A DNA stretch of 64,000 nt from the NCBI RefSeq assembly GCF_000768065.1, contig NZ_JRKM01000001.1:3826001-3890000 (forward strand), in the 5' to 3' direction. A program made the position numbers and the translations under genes. How positions within the stretch are numbered: position 1 is the first letter of the stretch; each line of letters begins with the position of its first letter. Source of the DNA: Aquabacterium sp. NJ1. GTDB lineage: Bacteria > Pseudomonadota > Gammaproteobacteria > Burkholderiales > Burkholderiaceae_C. Below, piece by piece: positions 63,418 to 64,000 of this stretch. A model generated the notes under the pieces. The model saw only the letters and a program-made list of their open reading frames with translations. It made no database searches and was not told where the DNA came from.

Positions 63418-64000
63418 TCAGATTTCGGCCATGGTGCCGAGCAGCAATTTCAGGTTGTGGCGAGCCAGATGGCTGCCGCGTCCGTGCACGGCGCCCTCGA
63501 GCTTGGGGTTCTCGCCGATGGCCAGGCACTGGCGCCAGGCGTTCTCGATCATGGGCAGGATGTCGGTGGCTTGCTCGGGCAGGGCGGTGGCCAGGTCCAG
63601 CAGCACGTCGCCCAGCACGAAGTAGAAATCGGGTGAGTCGGGCCAGTTGGCCATCTCGGTGTCGGCCAGTTGAATGGCTTGCTCCACCTGGCCGCTGGCC
63701 TTGAGGGCATACAGGCTGCGCAGGATCAGGTCATGTCGCCACGGGGGCTCACGCGTGGCCTGCGGGCCCAGCAACTGCAAGGCCTGTTCATAGGCTCGCC
63801 AGGCATCCTCGAAGCGGTCATGGATCTCGTGGTCCTTGCCCAGCTGGTAGCGCAGGTAGGCGTCTTGCGGGCGTTCGGCCATGGCGGCTTCCAGCAAGGC
63901 ACGGTTGCGCGCGCCTTTGGCCTGCATCTGCGCGGGCATGTAGCCGTCGTGCAGCACGGTCACAGCCAGGTCCCTGCGGGGCAGGCTGGACACCGGTTGT
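63418..64000 (-). CDS. TPR-containing protein, probably C-terminal part of a family 2 glycosyltransferase (5' end cut)
   Basis: About 194 residues are visible; the frame stays open to the window edge, so the true start lies beyond 64000. The visible part has TPR-like helices (NRALLEAAMAERPQDAYLRYQLGKD, DAWRAYEQALQLLG in parts). TVLHDGYMP followed by RNRALLE is typical of the link between a GT2 domain and its TPR tail in Burkholderiales. It continues the glycan island to the right. Confidence 0.6.
   Translation of the reverse strand, partial: QPVSSLPRRDLAVTVLHDGYMPAQMQAKGARNRALLEAAMAERPQDAYLRYQLGKDHEIHDRFEDAWRAYEQALQLLGPQATREPPWRHDLILRSLYALKASGQVEQAIQLADTEMANWPDSPDFYFVLGDVLLDLATALPEQATDILPMIENAWRQCLAIGENPKLEGAVHGRGSHLARHNLKLLLGTMAEI

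Overview
The window is a high-GC chromosomal segment of a Burkholderiales betaproteobacterium, most likely from the Aquabacterium/Ideonella/Rubrivivax/Comamonadaceae neighbourhood. This rests on the type of the gene products and on gene order (gmk-rpoZ-spoT, hemC-hemD-hemX-hemY, hemW-rdgB-rph beside a kinase/phosphatase pair), not on a database search. No insertion sequence, integrase, prophage gene, CRISPR array or rRNA was seen. Several intergenic spaces hold clear intrinsic terminators.

Layout: 0-4.3 kb holds a partial DUF2059 gene, gyrA and a short OmpA-type protein. 4.3-8.5 kb holds a membrane/periplasmic GMC oxidoreductase with a Tat-signal small subunit, divergent from a FadD-type acyl-CoA ligase. 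8.6-11.7 kb is a tightly coupled hemerythrin / small membrane protein / E1-alpha / E1-beta cassette. 11.7-24.9 kb is mostly housekeeping (hemW, rdgB, rph, a PP2C phosphatase and Ser/Thr kinase pair, yicC, gmk, rpoZ, spoT, greB), with an unusual FMN-barrel/GAF/C-terminal-domain sensor.

25-36.7 kb is an accessory surface locus. It has two copies of a secreted protein gene that are identical over 614 bp and flank an AraC regulator. A run of secreted proteins follows, then a periplasmic C39-type peptidase, two outer-membrane beta-barrel proteins (one FadL/OmpP1-like), a DUF2059 protein and a large lipoprotein. From memory the composition resembles the Acinetobacter filABCDEF 'putative pilus' locus. 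Five different secreted proteins carry, just after the Sec signal peptide, an L-x2-V-x-G-(Q/A) motif that lines up with the double-glycine leaders cut by C39 peptidases. 36.9-39.9 kb holds two tandem secretory lipases, each preceded by the same TGTCGA-N4-TCGACA palindrome. Together with FadD, the GMC dehydrogenase and the FadL-like barrel, this suggests a lipid- or alkane-using lifestyle (inference).

40-44.8 kb carries two identical tRNA-Arg(ACG) genes and hemCDXY. 44.8-51.5 kb is a flagellar filament block: a YcgR/PilZ brake, fliT, fliS, two FliD-type caps and two flagellins. From 51.9 kb to the right edge lies a surface-glycan island: a TPR/GT41 glycosyltransferase, glycosyltransferase/methyltransferase fusions, further methyltransferases, a DegT aminotransferase, an ATP-grasp enzyme, and a fusion of phosphosulfolactate synthase (ComA) with 2-phosphosulfolactate phosphatase (ComB). 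That combination suggests that sulfolactate, or a related sulfonate, is made for and perhaps attached to a flagellin or surface glycan. This and the C39/leader-motif surface system are the two most interesting observations in the window.
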